38,293 nt of DNA, from positions 1-38,293 of the forward strand of contig NZ_MSJM01000011.1 of NCBI RefSeq assembly GCF_001921845.1. The letters are read 5' to 3'. The notes beneath the pieces are model-generated. The model ran no database searches. It was given only the letters and a program-made list of their open reading frames with translations, and was not told the DNA's origin. Each line of letters begins with the position of its first letter. The stretch's first letter is position 1. Origin of the DNA: Streptococcus cuniculi (GTDB taxonomy: Bacteria > Bacillota > Bacilli > Lactobacillales > Streptococcaceae). Of the stretch, positions 37,585 through 38,293 are shown one piece after another. Position numbers and translations under genes: made by a program.

Positions 37585-37735
37585 CTAAAAAGAGACTGAG
37601 ACAAAAAGCTCTTACCTCGTTACGTTACTCGGAAACTAGAAAGCGAAGACAGTCAGGGGAGTGACGGTTGATATCGGAGCCTAGAAACTAGAGAGCGAGG
37701 ACTACAAAATCGATTTCTGTCCCACTCCCTCGTGT
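37585..37735 (+). repeat. Degenerate intergenic repeat, copy 3
   Basis: It opens AAAGAGACTGAGACAAAA, contains GAAACTAGAAAGCGAAGAC (37632-37650) and again GAAACTAGAGAGCGAGGAC (37684-37702), then ATCGATTTCTG and GTCCCACTCCC. The inner 19-mer duplication is only in this copy. The gene-free stretch 37239-37820 holds the lplA leader, both repeats and a terminator. Confidence 0.65.
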
Positions 37736-37779
37736 TTAGTTATATGTCACCCACTACAGTTGACAAAGTGCCTAAAAAG

Positions 37780-37811
37780 AAAACTAGCTCTATACGATAG
37801 AACTAGTTTTT
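37780..37811 (-). terminator. Terminator after the second LPxTG protein gene
   Basis: AAAACTAG and CTAGTTTT arms with an inner CTAT/ATAG pairing, then a T-rich tract on the minus strand, 10 bases after the stop codon. Confidence 0.7.
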
Positions 37812-37820
37812 AGTCGGTGT

Positions 37821-38293
37821 TTATTTGCCACGTTTACCTTTGCCAGCTTTATGACGGCTGACATAAAGAGCAAGGATAATACCTAATAAGAGCACGCCGC
37901 CAACACTTGATAACATCGAAACTGTTTCACCAGTCTTCGGCAAGATTCGTTTGATGACCGAACGAATTCCTTTTGCATCTGATTTTGGTGTTGAGCTAGA
38001 TGGAGGTGTTGAGCTAGATGGAGGTGTTGAGCTAGATGGAGGTGTTGGAAGGAGATGATTCTCTACCTGACCAAGATTAATGGTGGCACCATCTTCTGTC
38101 ACGCTGACTTCAAGCGGCTTGTCTAATAAGGCATAGCCTGATAAAGCCTTGGTTTCAACGACTGTGTAGTCGCCATAAGCTACATCTTTAAAGGTCAACA
38201 TGCCCTCTTCATCGGTCACTTGTGTGTCGATAACCTTGTCTCCTTGACGGAGTTCAAAGGTTACACCTGCCAAGGCTTTCTTACTGGTTGCGT
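37821..38293 (-). CDS. C-terminal part of an LPxTG surface protein with Cna-B repeat (5' end outside window)
   Basis: About 157 codons are visible and the frame stays open to the window edge, so the gene starts outside. The upstream codons ATSKKA continue into LAGVTFELRQG, so the TTG at 38273 is not a start. Seen: one Cna-B domain (GVTFELRQG, TFKDVAYGDYTVVETKALSGYALL), three PPSSST repeats, then LPKTG, a hydrophobic helix and a basic tail for sortase anchoring. It is similar in style to the adhesin at 19638 but differs in stalk sequence. No sortase gene is in the window. Confidence 0.9.
   Translation of the reverse strand, partial: ATSKKALAGVTFELRQGDKVIDTQVTDEEGMLTFKDVAYGDYTVVETKALSGYALLDKPLEVSVTEDGATINLGQVENHLLPTPPSSSTPPSSSTPPSSSTPKSDAKGIRSVIKRILPKTGETVSMLSSVGGVLLLGIILALYVSRHKAGKGKRGK
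37987..38040 (-). repeat. Three perfect 18-bp tandem repeats
   Basis: The unit GGTGTTGAGCTAGATGGA occurs three times in a row and encodes the Pro-Pro-Ser-Ser-Ser-Thr stalk. Copy number can change without frameshift. Confidence 0.95.

Noticed and set aside
37741..37775. TTGACA at about 37760 on the plus strand as a promoter
   Set aside because: No -10 at suitable distance and no downstream plus-strand gene.
37987..38040. Regular 18-bp repeats considered as a CRISPR array
   Set aside because: Units are contiguous without spacers and encode a PPSSST stalk in frame.
38271..38273. TTG at 38273 as the start of the second LPxTG protein
   Set aside because: The Cna-B domain continues upstream (ATSKKA) to the window edge without a stop, so the gene begins outside.

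Overview
The window looks like a chromosomal segment of a Streptococcus, most like S. suis or a close relative. This rests on gene order and protein types, not on a database search. Diagnostic blocks are comFA-comFC-hpf, gmk-rpoZ-priA-fmt-rsmB-pppL-stkP-liaFSR, mapZ-(THUMP methyltransferase)-rnpB-gpsB-ypsA, recU-pbp1A, and LPxTG proteins with Cna-B repeats. Base composition looks moderate-to-low GC throughout, with no tRNA, rRNA, IS, prophage or CRISPR inside the window.

Layout. (1) 1-130: A-rich, TTGACA-containing DNA on the minus strand, probably the promoter region of an rRNA operon lying just outside. (2) 167-4839: hpf, the late-competence genes comFC/comFA, the divergent IMPACT-family gene yigZ, cysK, and a small S1-domain gene behind a HAD hydrolase-cyclophilin fusion. 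(3) 6270-17232: the LiaFSR envelope-stress system, StkP kinase and PppL phosphatase, rsmB, fmt, priA, rpoZ and gmk, all on the minus strand. (4) 17358-19586: RNase Y and the divergent luxS. (5) 19638-22657: an accessory locus with a TlpA/SdbA-like thiol-disulfide lipoprotein followed by an MSCRAMM-type LPxTG adhesin that is broken by a one-base frameshift. (6) 22909-30541: mapZ, an RNA methyltransferase, rnpB, gpsB, ypsA, recU, pbp1A and rsmG, a cell-division and cell-wall neighbourhood. (7) 30584-37238: energy-coupling (ECF) transporter genes ecfT and ecfA, the tRNA hydroxylase trhO, a UPF0397 S component with a SAM hydrolase, and lplA. (8) 37239-38293: a structured leader or foldback element, degenerate intergenic repeats, and the 3' end of a second LPxTG/Cna-B surface protein that runs off the window.

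How the genes connect. StkP/PppL, MapZ, GpsB and PBP1A are parts of the streptococcal septal and peripheral wall-synthesis machinery. LiaFSR senses damage to the same envelope. recU-pbp1A and gpsB-ypsA are conserved Firmicute pairs. The UPF0397 S component is in an operon with the SAM hydrolase but is separated from its likely ATPase and T genes by trhO and a repeat.

The most unusual region is the adhesin locus. The adhesin has exactly two cysteines, one at each end of its binding region, and sits 36 bp behind a secreted CPDC oxidoreductase. The only good promoter has a 6-G run inside its 17-bp spacer, a layout known from phase-variable genes. The adhesin is also off through a frameshift at about 20360. 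Other points worth a look are a pair of divergent, apparently leaderless transcripts (comFA/yigZ) and a strongly self-complementary element inside the lplA leader.
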